DNA of 5,243 bases from Tepidimonas sp. UBA997 (GTDB lineage: Bacteria > Pseudomonadota > Gammaproteobacteria > Burkholderiales > Burkholderiaceae_C). The DNA lies in NCBI GenBank assembly GCA_002291945.1, contig DBAZ01000061.1, positions 1-5,243 of the forward strand, written 5' to 3'. Below the pieces are notes generated by a model. It was not told the origin of the DNA. It was given only the letters and a program-made list of their open reading frames with translations, and did no database searches. This document shows, in pieces, positions 4,993 to 5,243 of this stretch. The position numbers and the translations under genes are program-made. The number at the start of each line of letters is the position of its first letter. The stretch's first letter is position 1.

Positions 4993-5243
4993 CTTTCTCC
5001 CGGGTAGTCATTGTTCGCACGCGCAACATCTGTCAGGTCATTTCCGCCAGATGCTTTGCTGCAGCTGAGCATCCGTTCGTAGCGGGTTCGTGGGGGGCGC
5101 ATGCAAACAGTAGCTGGCGAAGGTTCAATCAGCCGCACTTGAATGCGTCAGCCGCTGGTTGCGATCAGAGGGTTGCCAGATCCTCCATGGCATCGATCAC
5201 ATGCGGCCGGTGTTGCTGGACTGGGTGCGATTCAAAGTGATGT
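4993..5243. other. Unassigned region after the tRNA genes
   Basis: I see no recognisable gene, tRNA or convincing promoter in these 251 bases on either strand. The plus-strand open frames that cover it begin inside the tRNA genes and have implausible composition. It contains inverted repeats around 5027-5073 and a repeated TCAGCCGC (5129-5136 and 5148-5155). On the minus strand a frame of 25 sense codons plus a stop (5165-5242) runs in from the right edge. That is short enough to be chance, but it could be the C-terminal end of a gene lying beyond the window. Confidence 0.5.
5050..5073. repeat. Interrupted palindrome after the tRNA unit
   Basis: GATGCT (5050-5055) is complementary to AGCATC (5068-5073). 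Between them is the perfect 8-base palindrome GCTGCAGC (5058-5065), sharing the same centre, so 20 of 24 positions are symmetric. An overlapping inverted repeat, CATCTG (5027-5032) with CAGATG (5048-5053), shares GATG, so the two hairpins would exclude each other in RNA. No T-run follows. A dyad operator, recombination site or RNA switch are all possible; none is demonstrated. Confidence 0.4.

Noticed and set aside
4691..5068. Plus-strand frames of 125 and 160 residues across the tRNA region (4691-5068 and 4758-5240)
   Set aside because: They run through two complete tRNA genes and two terminators, so they are not protein genes.
4993..5243. Attachment-site duplicate of the tRNA-Cys 3' end
   Set aside because: I looked for a second copy of the T-arm and acceptor end downstream and found only a short GGTTCG match at 5085-5090, too short to be an att site.

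Overview
This is a bacterial housekeeping locus built around ATP-dependent proteolysis. GC content is high, codon third positions are GC-rich, and the gene order is clpP-clpX-lon followed by a tRNA-Gly(GCC)/tRNA-Cys(GCA) pair. The order, the ClpX zinc-finger region and the Lon sequence suggest a betaproteobacterium, probably Burkholderiales (Comamonadaceae-like). That assignment comes from recall of family sequences, not from a search.

Layout: 1-108 is upstream sequence without a recognisable gene. 109-720 is clpP, the ClpP peptidase. 811-2079 is clpX, its AAA+ unfoldase. 2080-2180 is an intergenic region with a good match to a sigma-32 (heat-shock) promoter. 2181-4610 is lon, complete with ATPase and protease domains. 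4611-4726 holds a sigma-70-type promoter and a tRNA leader. 4727-4802 is tRNA-Gly(GCC), 4808-4836 an intrinsic terminator, 4866-4939 tRNA-Cys(GCA) and 4968-4992 a second intrinsic terminator. 4993-5243 has no gene I can identify, only inverted repeats and a 26-codon open frame running off the right edge on the minus strand.

The three proteins make two proteolytic machines. ClpX recognises, unfolds and threads substrates into the ClpP barrel. Lon carries its ATPase and Ser-Lys protease in one chain. All catalytic and nucleotide-binding residues I looked for are present, so the genes appear intact. clpP and clpX are close, same-strand and have no terminator between them, so they are probably cotranscribed. 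lon can probably also be switched on separately by heat shock.

I found no sign of a new multi-gene system. The points worth a second look are regulatory: the heat-shock promoter embedded in an inverted repeat before lon, the absence of a lon terminator ahead of the tRNA genes, the terminator between the two tRNAs that leaves tRNA-Cys without a visible promoter, and the structured, unassigned DNA after tRNA-Cys.
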